NCBI RefSeq assembly: GCF_020379485.1
Contig: NC_063439.1
Coordinates: 10,952,466 to 11,016,465 of the forward strand
From: Brassica napus
Lineage: Eukaryota > Streptophyta > Magnoliopsida > Brassicales > Brassicaceae
Direction: 5' to 3'
Length of the DNA stretch: 64,000 nt
The position numbers and the translations under genes are program-made. Below the pieces are notes generated by a model, which saw only the letters and a list, made by a program, of their open reading frames with translations, had not been told where the DNA came from and searched no databases. Positions within the stretch are counted from its first letter, which is position 1. Every line of letters starts with the position of its first letter. Below, in pieces: positions 24,516 through 37,721 of the stretch.

Positions 24516-26629
24516 AAACATTTACCTTCCAAGACACATTATGAATTATCAATTACACATAAAGACACATTGGGTCAAGAGAGCACTTTTTTATGCTCAT
24601 TTGTCTGAATTGCCCTTCAACTAGAGAGAAGGTGTCGGTAACATTTGTCAAAATTCTTTTCAATATTCTCTATAATTAATTCCATTCAACTTTCACCTTT
24701 TGATTTCATATTTCTTAATTCCCTAAACTCAATCTTGCCTCAATCTATCGTCATCTTCATCTCTCATCTTTCGTATCCTTATAAAGCTTCTTCTTCTTCA
24801 CAAAATTTGTAGATTTTTTTATAATTCTAAATCACTAATTTCTGTTTGTCGCTTTATCTTTCACTACTTTATGTTTTAAATCTGGAAATCATGGAAACCT
24901 CAGATTGAGGCTAAGGAAAATCTATTATGAAATCTCAGATTGGGAAATTCCAGATCTTCACCGAATATATCCAAGGTTTGCTTTTAACTGAACTATGAGA
25001 ATTTCATATACATATTTTTTTCCCTCTTTCATACTTGTTTCTAATTGATATACAAGAAGATAAGAAATAGATAAAAATTTGATTTTCTTCTTAAGCATAC
25101 ATCGAAGCCTATGTCTCTCCTGCAACATTTGATTCACATGTCGCCCATGCTTTTCATGTCCAACAATTTCCTTGTCCACAAATGGGCTATCCATAAAGCT
25201 GTCGTCCATGAATTTCATGTCCACCAAGCTCGTATCCATCCATATCCTCCCCATCGTTCTCTTACCCACCAATCTCATATCTGCATCTCTCTTGTATATC
25301 AATTTTTGGATATGACTTAACTATGTGTGTGAGGTAACTATTATCTAAACGGTGGTATATTTTGAGTTAAGTGTGACTTCTCTCTGTTTGTAAGCAAATA
25401 AGGGTTTGGAAAATAGTCTCTTGTTGTTGCATCTGTTGCTAATGTTGTTCAGACATGAACTATGGAGTTCACTTCCAAGGTATTACTTTTATTACTCTGT
25501 TCTTTCATGTGCTTGATTGGTCTATGTTGTATCCATTAACTATTGAAACCAATGTTACATTTGAAGTTAAGTTGGTAGCTTCCATGTTTGGTATCTAATT
25601 GGCACTATACAAAAGTCTGGGACAGTTCACAATATTCAATATGCTGCTCAACTCCACAGATCTGTCTCCCACAATCTTCCTGTCCACGCCTTTGTCGAAG
25701 GCATCCACGTACACACATCCCCTGTCCACAACTCGTCTATCTCCAACTTCGCAGTCCACACCTCTCTTGTCCACACACACACCTAGACTAGGAAAAACTT
25801 CATCAATATATGTTTTGTTGTATCAAGAACTACTTCATCAGTGTTAAATTGTTTTGAGCATGTTGTCCTAAATGATTATTTGTTGTTTTTCTCTTTTAAA
25901 GGAACTAATCAGTGTGTCTTTCTTTTCAATGTTATTGTTTTAAATGGTTAGTTGTTTTAGTAGATCATGGTCATTATCTATACGAACCAACATACACTTC
26001 CACATACACACCATCCATAACTAGCACCATCCATAACTCATTCTTTCAAATTGCACATACACTTCCACATACGCACCATCCATAACTAACACCGTCCATC
26101 ACTCATTCTTTCGAATTGCACCGTCACAATACATTCTTTCAAATTGCAGTGTCCACAATATATTGTCCACGATAGTGTGTCCACTTAAATTTATTATATA
26201 TGAAAGAAAAGTTTGATCATCTTTTATGAAAATGATGAACTTATAATCCACTAAAACCATCCACAAGACTTCGTCCATGAAATCTAGTCTACGAAACTCT
26301 TGTAAGATTAAAAACCTCGTCCACGAAAATTTGTCCATGAAGCCTCGTCCACACGTCACATATCTTCCATCCACGACTGCACCATCCAACATAAAACCCA
26401 TTAGCTGTATCCAATATACCTTTACATTTATTACAACTGAACTGTAATATAGTTACAAAGAAAGAAACAAGACTTCTAAAAAGCTAACACTATCTTTACA
26501 ATAACCAAGGGTAGTTCTGGACAATAAAGGACAGCTGGCGAGATAAAGTGGAAGGAATGTGTGCCAAATTCACATTGTGTCTTCCACCGAGAAACAAACA
26601 CACAATGTGTCTTCTTGTGTAACTGTCTC
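24516..26629. mobile_element. Non-autonomous MULE, VANDAL-like, 2.1 kb
   Basis: The 9-bp direct repeat CCAAAAATT flanks it (24507-24515 and 26630-26638). The two ends are inverted and in register: GAAACATTTACCTTCCAAGA and GAGACAGTTACACAAGAAGA, both then CACATT. Both subterminal zones repeat GACACATT. No transposase frame is present. From about 25110 to 26400 it is packed with short TCCA-centred motifs (GTCCAC, GTCCAT, ATCCAT). The duplicated locus near 29690 has an empty-looking site. MULE by target length and ends; the VANDAL label rests on the motif field and is inferred. Confidence 0.8.
25110..26400. repeat. Dense field of degenerate TCCA motifs
   Basis: Within the MULE, GTCCAC, GTCCAT, ATCCAT and close variants recur in three clusters (25130-25240, 25670-25790, 26000-26400), often every 10-20 bases and mostly on the plus strand. 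There is no fixed repeat period, so it is not a simple satellite. Confidence 0.75.
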
Positions 26630-26638
26630 CCAAAAATT

Positions 26639-27571
26639 TTGGTGGAAGATGGGTCGGTTTACTCTGAATAGTGAATATTATGTCTCTAATTTAGTCCGGT
26701 TCTGTAGAATATCCCACGGACAGTGGTGTGCTTTTTGGGCTTCTATATTGTTGCATTTTTTTGTAGTTATGATCAGAAAGAAGTCAGACAAAAGGAAAGA
26801 CACATTTCTACGATTTTATGAACAATTACAAAAGCATACCAAAAGAGTATTAATGCACAATAACGATCAGATTAGGTAACAAATAAAGCACAAATGTAAC
26901 TACTTAAAAATGTAACTAGTTAATTTAAAAAATCAATGCGAGAATTGATATTTATCCAGCAATATAGATTGAGTTAACAATTCAAGATTGTTCAGCACCA
27001 AATTCGTATATGGTTTTCCACTGTTTGCAACAAGTATTTATCCTTTAGACAAGTTCAGTCTTCAGCTATTGTGGTAACATATGTGAAAAAGAAGAAGAAA
27101 AGAATGTATGGTTGTGCAGGCATGATGAATGCCAAATTGGTGACTGGAGCACATGACATCAGGCAAATAATGTATGCAGATTATTCCAACTTGAAACGTT
27201 GACAATACAACTATTTGACTAACGACTAGTTCCACGTTTGAATCCGTGTGTATATTAATAAGAATAAAACTACCAATAATTGAGACGACTTTTGTTTTAG
27301 TCCTCCACGACTAGGCCTTGCATATGAAACACGAGCAAACGAACGCACATTTTTTACCTTTGTTGTCGTTTTTTTTTTGAGCAACCTTTGTTGTCGTTTT
27401 CATTGTAAAAAAACCAATCAAAATATTACAAATTCACTCCCAAAATAATTGTCACCTCTCTTTGTTCAAGAGTATACATCGTAAAACGAAAAAAAAATGT
27501 AAAGAGTGAGAAAAAACCTTGGAAAAGAATATTTGTACCAATAAAAAACATTAAAAAGGGTTTGAATTACG
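26639..27571. other. Duplicated spacer, copy A
   Basis: This stretch is similar, in order, to about 29700-30490. Shared pieces include GATATTTATCCAGC, CTTCAGTCTTCAGCT, ATGTATGGTTGTGCA and ATACAACTATTTGAC. It ends at the 3' side of the U-box gene; 27340-27571 holds the presumed 3' UTR. No gene is recognised. Confidence 0.65.
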
Positions 27572-29182
27572 TTAAAATTGAGAAGAATAAGCGAAACCTT
27601 CTTTTTGTCCTCCTTGAAACTGAGAACGACTTAGCCCACTCGCTTCCAACATCCGGTTCCACTCACGCGCCTCCGCACCTTCTCCAAACTCCCTCTCTCC
27701 GCCTCTGATTGCCTGCAGAATCTTCCCCGCCTTCTCCTTCAACCGCTCGCTTCCACCCTCACTCTCCACAATATCCGTCATAATCGCCTCCGCTCCAGCC
27801 TCACTCGCCAATCCCCTAAACCTCATGTTTCCAACACTTAGCGTCAACAAAGCCCCCACGCAATTCTCACGCGCCGCCTCTGAGTCAGCTCCACCTTCTC
27901 GAAGCTTCCCAACAAGTATAGCCACTGCATTTCCATCAAGCATCGCTCCTTTCCCCTCCGAACAAGCCGCGAGGTTACACAGCAATAAAAGAATCCTGCT
28001 CGCCGATTCGCCGGACCTCAACATCGACAGCATAATCGGCACTGCCCCAGCTCGGACCAGCCTGGTTCGGTTGTTCGGTATCAACGACAAGTGGTAAAGA
28101 GCAAGAGCTGCGTCTTGACGCGCTCTTTCGCTCTCTGATGATCTCAAAGCGTGAAGCAGCGGCTCCACCGCGCCTAGAACTCCGATCACCATCTTGTTCT
28201 CCTCCTCAACCGCTAAACTGAACAAAGCGCCGATGACATGCTCTTGCGCCTCCGTTGATCCCGACTTCAGAACATCGATCAATAGAGGAACGAATCCAGA
28301 CCGTACGATCTTCAACTTGTTGGGCTTCTCTAGCGAGAGGTTGACCAGCGACGCGGCGGCGTTGGTCTGAACGATGTTGTAACGTGACACGATCAGTGAC
28401 CGGAGCAAGGAGAGGAGCCGTTCAGTGCAGAGCGAAATCCTCGAGCTTTCGCTGGATCTCGTCGTCTTCCTGAGAAGAATTAGACCTTGCTCATGGTCAA
28501 CAGTGTTTGCGCTTCTCAGTTTGTTGTAAATCTCCTCCTCTTCTTCTGACATCGGAGGGAAAGATGAGTAATCGGAGGTAGAGAATGAGCTTTGGATCGG
28601 GTTTGGATTCTCAGCTCCGGCGAAAACTTCTGATGACGATGAATAAGTCACTGGTCGGTGATGGTGAAGAGGAAGGGAGGTAGACGACGATATCGAGTTT
28701 CTTGACCGAGCTCGGATCGCTCCCATGGCGGAGTCGTAATCAGACGGCGAATTCTCAGCCACGGGAGGCAAAATCTCCGATCTTGCGACCCGGTTACCCG
28801 TACCGGGTTCTTTATCCATACGGGCACGAACCACACCTTCGACGTAGGCGTAATCAGGAGGCCGTGGATGCTCCACTTTCTTCCGATTACACCAGCTGAG
28901 AATTGTTGATTTCATGGCGAGGTTAGGGATTACCGTTGACAAATCGGGTTGACTTCCGTCGTGGAGCTTCGGCGCGAACCCGAGATTCCGGCAAACTTGG
29001 ACGGAGATACGCTCAAATGTCTGCCCCGATGCTACGACGACGGGGTCGGACATTAGAAATCCGGTGATTGGACAGAGGAATTCAGTCGGAGTTTCGCCGG
29101 GATTATTTTGTGGCATAGACGTGGCGGAAGCTGAGCGGTGGTGGTGGAAGGAGAACCACCTGTGTCTTCCGTTCTCTCCCAT
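27572..29182 (-). CDS. PUB39/PUB41: U-box/ARM-repeat E3 ubiquitin ligase, PUB39/PUB41 clade
   Basis: A single intronless frame gives 536 residues from [17 protein letters not shown]. Eleven more codons upstream (ATG at 29215, hydrophobic [11 protein letters not shown]) are open, but the family begins at MGENG. The U-box spans about 33-107 ([32 protein letters not shown]), the surface that recruits a ubiquitin-loaded E2. A Ser-rich linker follows. ARM repeats run from about 230 to 510 ([38 protein letters not shown]). The end is [15 protein letters not shown]. Members of the PUB38-41 clade act in ubiquitination in the cytosol or nucleus. The gene is complete. Its leader region derives from a duplicated SDH7 promoter/exon (29271-29315 and beyond). 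Confidence 0.9.
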   Translation of the reverse strand: MGENGRHRWFSFHHHRSASATSMPQNNPGETPTEFLCPITGFLMSDPVVVASGQTFERISVQVCRNLGFAPKLHDGSQPDLSTVIPNLAMKSTILSWCNRKKVEHPRPPDYAYVEGVVRARMDKEPGTGNRVARSEILPPVAENSPSDYDSAMGAIRARSRNSISSSTSLPLHHHRPVTYSSSSEVFAGAENPNPIQSSFSTSDYSSFPPMSEEEEEIYNKLRSANTVDHEQGLILLRKTTRSSESSRISLCTERLLSLLRSLIVSRYNIVQTNAAASLVNLSLEKPNKLKIVRSGFVPLLIDVLKSGSTEAQEHVIGALFSLAVEEENKMVIGVLGAVEPLLHALRSSESERARQDAALALYHLSLIPNNRTRLVRAGAVPIMLSMLRSGESASRILLLLCNLAACSEGKGAMLDGNAVAILVGKLREGGADSEAARENCVGALLTLSVGNMRFRGLASEAGAEAIMTDIVESEGGSERLKEKAGKILQAIRGGEREFGEGAEAREWNRMLEASGLSRSQFQGGQKEGFAYSSQF

Positions 29183-29262
29183 GGCAGTAATTATGAACAA
29201 CAAGAAGAAACACAAAAGACGAATCTGGGAGATTGTTGTAAGAGATTTTTGACTTCAACTCC

Positions 29263-30407
29263 TGGGGTTGTCAGAGGTGAGATGAAATCGAGTTGTTGTT
29301 GTGCAAAATCTTCATCTCCAATGAGTGAGCAAATAATTTAATACGATCACAACGAGAACTGATTTAAGACGACCAAAGGCACACGAGTAAATAGGGTTTC
29401 CCGAATAATGTGGGCTAAATTGTAATTTTATGTTTTTTTTTCATTTTACCCAAAACATAAAGCAATATTCAGTTTTAACCCCAAATTTATTCTGTAGATA
29501 CTTGTTACGTATCTGCCATTTCATATGCAGAAATAATTATAGAGTGAATCATTATCTACACGAACTGATTATTAAATTTGCTATTATCAGATTATAGTGA
29601 CAAGAAACTACAATTTAATATGCTCAGATGGATACAACCCATATTTAATAGTGTGTCATACTAAAAGAAAAAGCAAGTCGGCCATACAAGACCAAAAAAG
29701 CATTTCAATTAGAGGCCGGTTTACTACGAGTATAGAATATTGTGTCTAAATTAGGTCCGGTTTCTAAAATGCCATGGATACTGGTCTGTATTTCAAAAGA
29801 ATGCAGTTGGCTTTATTAGTTTTGATTTAGAGAGAAGTTACGACAACATGTCTATTTATGGACATCATACAAAACATACCAAAAGATTCTAAATACATTA
29901 TTAAACTATCAGATTAAGAAATATGTAAATACAAACAAGATGCACCTAATCGAAACTATAATCAATGACAAAAGTTGATATTTATCCAGCGGTAGTAGTT
30001 TATGATTCAAGATTCTTCAACAGGAATTAAAATATTTTATAACTAAGTTATTTATTTATTTTGGTTACCCATGTCAACTAGATCAACTGGTGGCAGACGA
30101 ACCGATTCTCCGAGGAGTATTTTTGTCTGTCCAGATCTGATCTATATAGAAAAAAATATGTCATTATGTTGTTATTTTCCAAAGAAGTAATGCCAGTATT
30201 AATCCTATAGACAACTTCAGTCTTCAGCTGTTTTGGTAACATAAATATAATAATAATGTATGGTTGTGCAAGGCATGATGAATGGGCAAATTGGTGACTA
30301 GAGCACATGACATGGGAAGAATGTTTGCAGATTATCCCAGCTTGTATAATTGAAACGTTGACTATACAACTATTTGACCAACGACTAAATCTTCGTTCCA
30401 AATACGT

Positions 30408-30441
<34 letters not shown>

Positions 30442-30490
30442 AAGAAAAAGTAAAAAATAATTGACATGGCCTTCGTTTGTCCACGACCTC
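29263..30490. repeat. Duplicated SDH7 5' region and spacer, copy B
   Basis: This segment resembles, in the same order, SDH7 exon 1 and promoter (15006-15260), then 22573-22682, about 23255-23310 and 26640-27340. Exact shared pieces include GAGATGAAATCGAGTTGTT, CACGAACTGATT, ATAGTGACAAGAAACTACAA and GAAACGTTGAC. Copy A is enlarged by the Helitrons and MULEs; copy B lacks them. An (AT)14 run lies at 30411-30438. Confidence 0.8.
29271..29315 (-). pseudogene. Relic of a second SDH7 exon 1, now a 14-codon upstream ORF
   Basis: On the minus strand, ATG at 29315 opens a frame of 14 codons ending in TGA at 29271. It contains NNSISSHL, as in the SDH7 N-terminus, and the DNA CTCGATTTCATCTCACCTC is identical to SDH7 exon 1. 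Everything after this exon is lost. The U-box gene start (29182) lies 88 bp downstream on the same strand, so a transcript from the old SDH7 promoter would carry this short frame in its leader. Confidence 0.8.
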
Positions 30491-31204
30491 ACCATAAGAA
30501 ACACAATAAAACAAATTCACATTTAACTTTGAAGCATAGGCAGCCGCGAGATGAAAGAGAATTTGGAGATTGCTTCTTTAAACCAGATATTTGAAGCATA
30601 AAATCCCAATTAGTATTTTCTTTGTTCACCAAAAAATCCCAAATACTCTTACAAAAGAAAATCTTTGTAAATTGACCACAAGAACAACCTCTCTTTTTTC
30701 CCACTGAAATCTATTTATTCAAAGAAAAATGATACATTGTTAAGTTACATTGCTGGTAGATCCTAAATATTTAAAGACTCTCCAATGAGTATATTTCAAT
30801 GGAGTTCTCTGAATTAAAAAAATAAGATAATAAAAAAGAATAGATAATGTATGATAAAGTTCTTAAAATAGAGTCTGAAAAAAACCCCTATGAGTAATGT
30901 TGTGAACCACAAAATTTTTTAGAAAGAAAATAAATTTTAATTATAAAATTGCTTTAAAATAAAATAATAATATTATTATTATTAGATACTGACTTTTAGA
31001 AACTATCATATTGGTTTTTTTAAGTGCCACCTTAATGAGTAGTATCTTCAAACGGGTATCTCAAATACAAAATAATATTATCTTAATACATTTTCAAAAC
31101 ATAATTAATTTTTATTTTATTTAAAAGATCCAATCAATTATACGTTGACACATAGCTCAATTTATTAGAGAATACACATAGTTCAATTTATTAGAGAATA
31201 TCTC
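30491..31204. other. AT-rich spacer before the copia element
   Basis: No gene is seen. TAGTTCAATTTATTAGAGAATA appears nearly twice in tandem at about 31150-31200, next to the broken 5' edge of the copia element. Confidence 0.5.
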
Positions 31205-31733
31205 CAAAGATCTCAAATGAACCAACCTATCATGTTTGATGCCTCTACATGGCTGTTTGATAGTGGCGCCTCTCACCACATGACATCTGACTTGGCCAAT
31301 CTGTCTCTGCACAATCCATACAGTGGAGGTGATGGTTTCTTATGCGGTGATGGGTAAGGCTTCAACATCTCCCACACTGGTTCTTTATCTCTACCCTCTT
31401 ATACTAGACCTTTCTTTCTTAATAGTGTCTTATGTGTCCCGTCACTACAAAAGAATTTAATCTTTGTGTTTCAATTATGCTCGACTAATAAGGTTGCTGT
31501 TACTTTTACTCCCACATACTTTCAGATCAGAGACTTGTAGACGGGGGCTCTACGTCTTGAGGGGAAATCTAAAGATGGTACCTATGAATGACCACTTTAA
31601 AAAACCTCTAAACCTCCTTCTCTTGCTTTTGCTTCAGCTGTCAAGACCACTATGTCTGATTGTCACTCGCATCTTAGTCATCCTGCTTTTCCAATTCTTC
31701 AAAAACTAGTTTCAGTTTTTCAATTACCTGTTA

Positions 31734-32129
31734 GTAACAGAAGTTGGTGAAGAATCGAAGAAAAACGAAGACGCGGAAGAAGAATCGAACGCGAAGAGGA
31801 AGAATCGAATACGAGGACTCGAAGAAGAAAAATCGAAGATGAGGACTAGAAGAGGAAGAATCAAGCACAAAGAAAAATTGCAAGAGTAAGACGGGAAGAA
31901 AAAAAAAAGAGGTGATTTGTGTTTTTTTTTTAATTTTTTCAAACCCTAGACATTTAAAGTTATTGGGTCGCCCATTGTCCAATTGGTTAAGCCCAATGTT
32001 GTCCATAGATATAATTTGGTTCACCCATCTGGTCAAATTTAAATTATGGTTTAATATGGGTCTGTCCATTTTGGACCATATCGATTTGGACATGGGCCAC
32101 TCATTTATAGCGTACCCATTTGACATCTC
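31734..32129. mobile_element. Small hAT-like insertion in the copia element
   Basis: TACCTGTTA occurs at 31725-31733 and 32130-32138, a target duplication of 8-9 bp, and copia similarity continues on both sides. The right end read inward is GAGATGTCAAATGGGT, typical of plant hAT ends; the left end (GTAACAGAAG) is not a clear inverted match. The 396-bp body is purine-rich on one side, with no coding. Confidence 0.65.
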
Positions 32130-32487
32130 TACCTGTTACATCTAGTGTTTTAATGGTTTCTCCATGCACTTCTTGCTCTATTAATAAAATGCACAAGTTG
32201 CCCTTTCAAAACTCAACTTTACAATCTTCTTCTCCTCTTAATATAGTATTTTCAGATGTTTGGACATCTACAATAATTTCAGAAGATGGTTTCAAATATT
32301 ATGATATATTTGTAGATCATTTTACTCGCTATACATGGTTATATCCATTAAACCAAAAATCCAAAGTGTTTGATGTGTTTACTAGGCTCAAAATCTTGGC
32401 TGAAAATTGATTTAAACCAAACTTAGAACTCTATATACTGACAATGGGTTGAATATATAGCTTTAACAACTTTTCTAGCATCTCAGG

Positions 32488-32706
32488 CAGTGGCGGAGCC
32501 CCTTAAATGTGAGGGGGGTCAGTTGACCCATGTGAAATATATAAATTATGAACTTTAGGCTTAGTTTATATGTAATTGTTGTAGTCAGATGATTAAATTT
32601 TCTTTCTTGACTCCTATGTTCTGAGTTCAAGTCTTATGCACATCTCTTTCTATCTATAATAATTTAATTATGACCCATGTAAAACAAATTTCTCCCTCCG
32701 CCACTG
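32488..32706. mobile_element. hAT MITE in the copia integrase region
   Basis: Terminal inverted repeats CAGTGGCGGAG and CTCCGCCACTG bound 219 bp. The flanks ATCTCAGG (32480-32487) and ATCTCATG (32707-32714) form an 8-bp target duplication with one mismatch. No coding sequence. Confidence 0.88.
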
Positions 32707-35700
32707 ATCTCATGGCATTTCTCATATGATAAATCCGCCGCATACTCCTGCACATAATGGTATATCGGAGCGTTGACATCGACATATAGTCGAAACTAGT
32801 CTTGCTCTGTTATCCCATGCATCAATGCCTAGATCGTTTTGGACATATGCTTTTGCTACAACTGTCTATCTAATCAATAAAATGCCAACTCCGGTTTTAA
32901 AATATCAAACTCTTTTTCAGTCTTTACATGGACATGTTCCAAACTATGAAAAACTAGGAATTTTTGGCTGCTTGTGTTTTCCATGGCTTAGACCATATGC
33001 ATATAACAAATTTGATGCAAAATCGACACCTTGTGTCTTTCTAGGCTATTAAATTATACAAAGTGCCTATTTATGTCTAGATAGAGAAATACATTGGATT
33101 TATACTTCGCGTCATGTCGCTTTTCATGAATCAGTTTTTCCATTTGCTACTTCTTCTTCGAAGAGTTCAACTGAGGATGACCAAGAGGCTGCAACTTGTT
33201 CTCATCCTATAGTTTCAGTTATACCACAGTCAGTAACTCATACGGTTCCTCCCTTTCCACCACCCGCAACTCAATCACCTCCATCTACTACTACTACTAC
33301 TCAGTCTACTGTAACTCAATCACCGACAGTGACAATTCCAGACACTTCTCTTCCTCAACCAATACCAATTCCTCAACCCACCCGAGTCAGTATTCGAACC
33401 AGAAAACCAGTCCAAAAGCTAAACCTTCACACCACAAAAACCCCTCCCTTAGACATGATTCCCAAAACTGTAGCCGAAGCCCTCAAGAGCCACCACTGGC
33501 GCAAAGCTATGAGAGACGAATTCAATGCTCAAACGGGAAACCATACATGGGATTTAGAAACATTAACTCAAGTTGCTAATCATATCAATGTTGTAGGTTG
33601 CCACTGGATCTTTACAATCAAGAGGAATGCAGATGGATTAATAGCTCGCTACAAAGCCAAACTTGTTGCGAAAGGCTTCACTCAACGACAGGGCATTGAC
33701 TTTCATGACACGTTTAGTCCAGTTGTGAAGCCAGCCACAATCAGAACTGTTCTCAGCATTGCAGTCACTAAAAATTGGAACCTGCGTCAGCTCGATGTTA
33801 ACAACGCATTTCTTCAAGGACATCTTAAAGTTGTCTACATGATGCAACCGCCGGGGTTCGTCGACAAAGATAATCCTCATACAGTGTGCAAGCTAAGAAA
33901 GGCGATCTATGGCCTTCGACAAGCTCCACGGGCATGGTACAATGAGCTCCGCACGTTTCTCCTGCAATCTGGTTTCAAAAACTATGTCGATGATGCGTCT
34001 CTCTTCATCTATAACAACAGCGTAGTTCTCATCTACATGCTAGTTTATGTCGATGATCTGACATTATTGGCAACAGTCCTCCTCATACAACACGGTTTAT
34101 CGAATCCTTATCTCAATGTTTTTCGCTAAAAGGTATAGATGATCTATCTTTCTTTCTTGGCATATAAGTTATTATAACAAAAGACACTACATAGCTGATC
34201 TTTTACATCGTACAAATATGATACACTGCAACCCTATTAAGAAACCTATGTGTACTAACACTCCCTTAACTTTGTTTTCAGGTACACCATTAGATGATCC
34301 ATCTGAATATCGAGCAGTGGTCGGAAGCCTCCAGTATATCTCTCTGACGCGTCCAAACATCTCATTTCCGGTGAACAAATTGTCTTAGTTCATGCACAAA
34401 CCAACTACTGAACACTGGCAAGCAGTCAAACGAGTTCTACGGTACCACGCAGGCAGTATGACACGAGGCATTTTTCTTTCAGCTCATAATACTCCCAACC
34501 TCCATGCCTTTACTGATGCGAATTGGGGTGGAAATCTATATATAATAGCAAACCCATTTTTTGTTTTCGCTGACATCACCATTTTTTTTATAGGAAAATA
34601 AAAATTTAATCTAACGGTGGAAATTGCTCATAATCTCTAATCTAAGGGTTCTAATCTTATTTAGAATCACAAGTATGATGTCATTTTATTTAAACAAAAG
34701 ATGTGTTCATTCGTGATGTGTTCATTCGCAAAATGGTTGTATCTTTTGCACAAACTGAATCATTGAACCCATTCATTAAATCTTTTCATAATTAGAAAAT
34801 TGTACGTTTTTATAAGTCTAACCATTGAGCCTTTTTATAATATATTTTTTTTAAAAATAATTAATTTAAACAAAGCAGAGGTTCATTCTTTGAAGAATTG
34901 CATCTTTTGAGAACTCTTTCATAATAGAAACTTTAAAAAAAATTGTTTAAGCAAAAAACATATTCATTTTTTGAAGAGTTGCATCTTTTCAGAAATTCAA
35001 CCATTAAACCTTTTCATAATAGAAAAGTTGCATCTTTTCAAAAGATTTACCATTGAACCTTTTCATAATAGGTTGACAAATTTATATATTGTCACTTCCT
35101 CCCTCTCATCACCATTGCTCTTTAATTTTATTGTTTTTGTGAAGTTACGTACGATCAATAACGTTATTCTCAAAATTTATTTTTTGTCTGTTATTTTAAC
35201 TCATCCAGAATTTTATAGTTTTGTTTTCATCTAAACGATGATGTTTTCATCTAAACGATGATGTCAACATTTTGTAGAAAAAGTGAATCTAGCGGTAGAG
35301 TTTGTTCATAATCTCTAATCTAATGGCTATAATTTCATTTAGGATCTTGAATATGATGTCATAGTTTCATCTAAAGCAAAAAGTGTTCCTTAGGGTTTGT
35401 ATCTTTCCACAAACTGAAACATTGAACATTTTTATTGAATCTTTTCATCATAGAAAAAATTTTATATTTTCAGATTGTTAATTGATTGTAATTTACCAAA
35501 GTCCAAACAAATTGGTGACTAGATCGGTGTTAACCGTTTTAATGTGTATTCATAATTCATTAACATGTTTTGTTGGTTTAAGTTACAAAACGACGCATGA
35601 ATTGCGTTGGTGGTTTAAGTTACAAAACGAACCCAGTCGTTAACGTTAGAGATGCATGCATGAACGTGTTCTTCTCTTTACATATTCTTAAATTAGATCG

Positions 35701-37056
35701 ACATGTGTTAACTTATAAACGGTTGGGTGTTTGTTTCTGGAGTTAGTTTAGAAAAGCACATAAGTTTCTTTTTGTGTGGTGAAAAGTCACCAATTGAGAA
35801 TTGTAAAATTGAGCATTCATTATTGCTTATGTGTTTACAATTTATGGATTTTTTTATTGCGAGAGTTACTACAAGTTTTTAGTTACGCAAAGCCATCGAT
35901 AGAAAAGATTCATAGAAGCAAGATGGATTTTGTTAATTCATGATGCACGTGCACTCATGATGTTTACATTTTGATAAAGTCTGGTTGTTAAAATTTGCTA
36001 GAAACAAAACTTTCTAAAAAAAAGAAAAAAAATCAGTATGAAAAGCCACCACTGAAATAATCGCGCTTTTGGTTAATATTTTCTGAAATTTTATTTATGT
36101 GTATGCATGAAAAATAACATGCTAATTCTGGAGTTTTTTTTGAAAAAATCTGTTGTCTTTGTTAAAAGTTCTTATTAACAACATGTTTGATATAATTTAT
36201 GTTTTATGTAATATGTTATATTTATTTGATATCAATAAAATTATGATGTCAAAAAAATATTTACTAGATAGCTTATTTGTGAAAGGTCATAATTTAAGAT
36301 GCCAAAATTGCCATGAAAAGTTGGGACAATGTGATTTTTCAATATAGTTTATTTTATAATGTTATAAAAGCTTGTATATTTTTCTTATACATTATATTTT
36401 GTAATAGCTTCTTGTAATTAAAAAAACATCATAATTATTTTAACTTTTCAGTTCTATATATTTCAATTTTTATAAAATATTTTCATTACATATTATAATG
36501 TCCAGTTATTTGAAGATATTTAATGTTTTAAAACATTTTAAAATTATTAAAAAGTATTAATCTTACTTTAATCGATTGTTTCTAAAGTGTAGTTTCAAAA
36601 AAATTCTATTATATGTACAAGATCTGATTTATGTTCATTTTTAATAAAAATGTTTGAAATTAACATATAGTGTTTATTGGAAATTTAATTAAATCATTTC
36701 AATAATTTGACCAAATCCCAGTAATTTTTTAGATGAACATTCATTGTTTAAAAGTATCATTGCAACTGTTTAGACAAACATTTGTAACTATTTAAATATC
36801 CCATTGCAGTGAGATAGTTAACCATTGCAACATTTGAGCAACTGCAATCCGATCAATCATTACAAAATTAAATTTTTTAACTATTATACCCTTTCGTCTC
36901 TATATAAAAAGTTGTGCGCCTTAGGAAAATCCAGAATAAAAACAATGAAAAAAGAAGAAAAGTAGGGGAAGGTTTTTTACTAATGAATCCATATAGAAAT
37001 TCAAAATTTGATACAAATATTCAAAACTTGAGAGAGAGGAATTCATCACTCTAAAT

Positions 37057-37167
37057 CTATGTTACATGGAAACGGAAGCGGGTACGTGGAAGCGGAAGCG
37101 TAAGGAAGCGCAGAAACGAGATTTTTTAAAATATTAGGAAGTGGGTACGTGTTGGAAGCGTATATCC

Positions 37168-37217
<50 letters not shown>

Positions 37218-37721
37218 TTTTTAAAAAATTAGGACTAAAAATTATATGATTTAAATTTGAAATAATGCATTTATTCATTTATAATAATTTTGAAATGATT
37301 TTATATTAAAACTGTAAAAATACACATAAATGAAGTTTACAAAAAATATTATATTAATTATTTTTATTACTTCATAAATAATTGACACAATATATTTCAA
37401 TTTGTGCTATATCTTTAATAAAAAATCTCAATGCATAAATATGATTTATAGTATTATTTTTACTATTTGTATATTTATAACTCAATATTTATTACTATTA
37501 ATTTTTTTATTTTATATAGATTAAAACTATGGTTTTATATTTTATTGATATACATTACATTTTTTTTTTAAAACGGAATCGTAAGCTTCCAACAAGTTTT
37601 TAAAGATAATATTTTAGAAACGTTTTGGAAGCGAGATTCTGCAAGCTTCCACAAGGTTTCGATTCCGATTCCGGTTCCGAAGCGGGAAGCGGACGTCCGA
37701 TGAAGCTTCCGTGCAACGTAG
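37057..37721. mobile_element. hAT-like element with GGAAGCG-rich ends
   Basis: CTCTAAAT at 37049-37056 and 37722-37729 is an 8-bp target duplication. Inverted ends CTATGTTACATGGAA and CTACGTTGCACGGAA agree at 12 of 15 positions. The subterminal DNA is rich in GGAAGCG on one side and its complement on the other. The 665-bp body is AT-rich with a TA run near 37182-37213. No coding. Confidence 0.75.

Noticed and set aside
25588..25847. Overlapping ORFs of 61-82 aa
   Set aside because: Produced by the biased TCCA motif field; present in several frames without similarity.
27825..28097. 90-aa plus-strand ORF inside the U-box gene
   Set aside because: A shadow frame opposite the ARM-repeat coding sequence.
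30411..30438. (AT)14 run as a functional element
   Set aside because: An ordinary microsatellite in a spacer.
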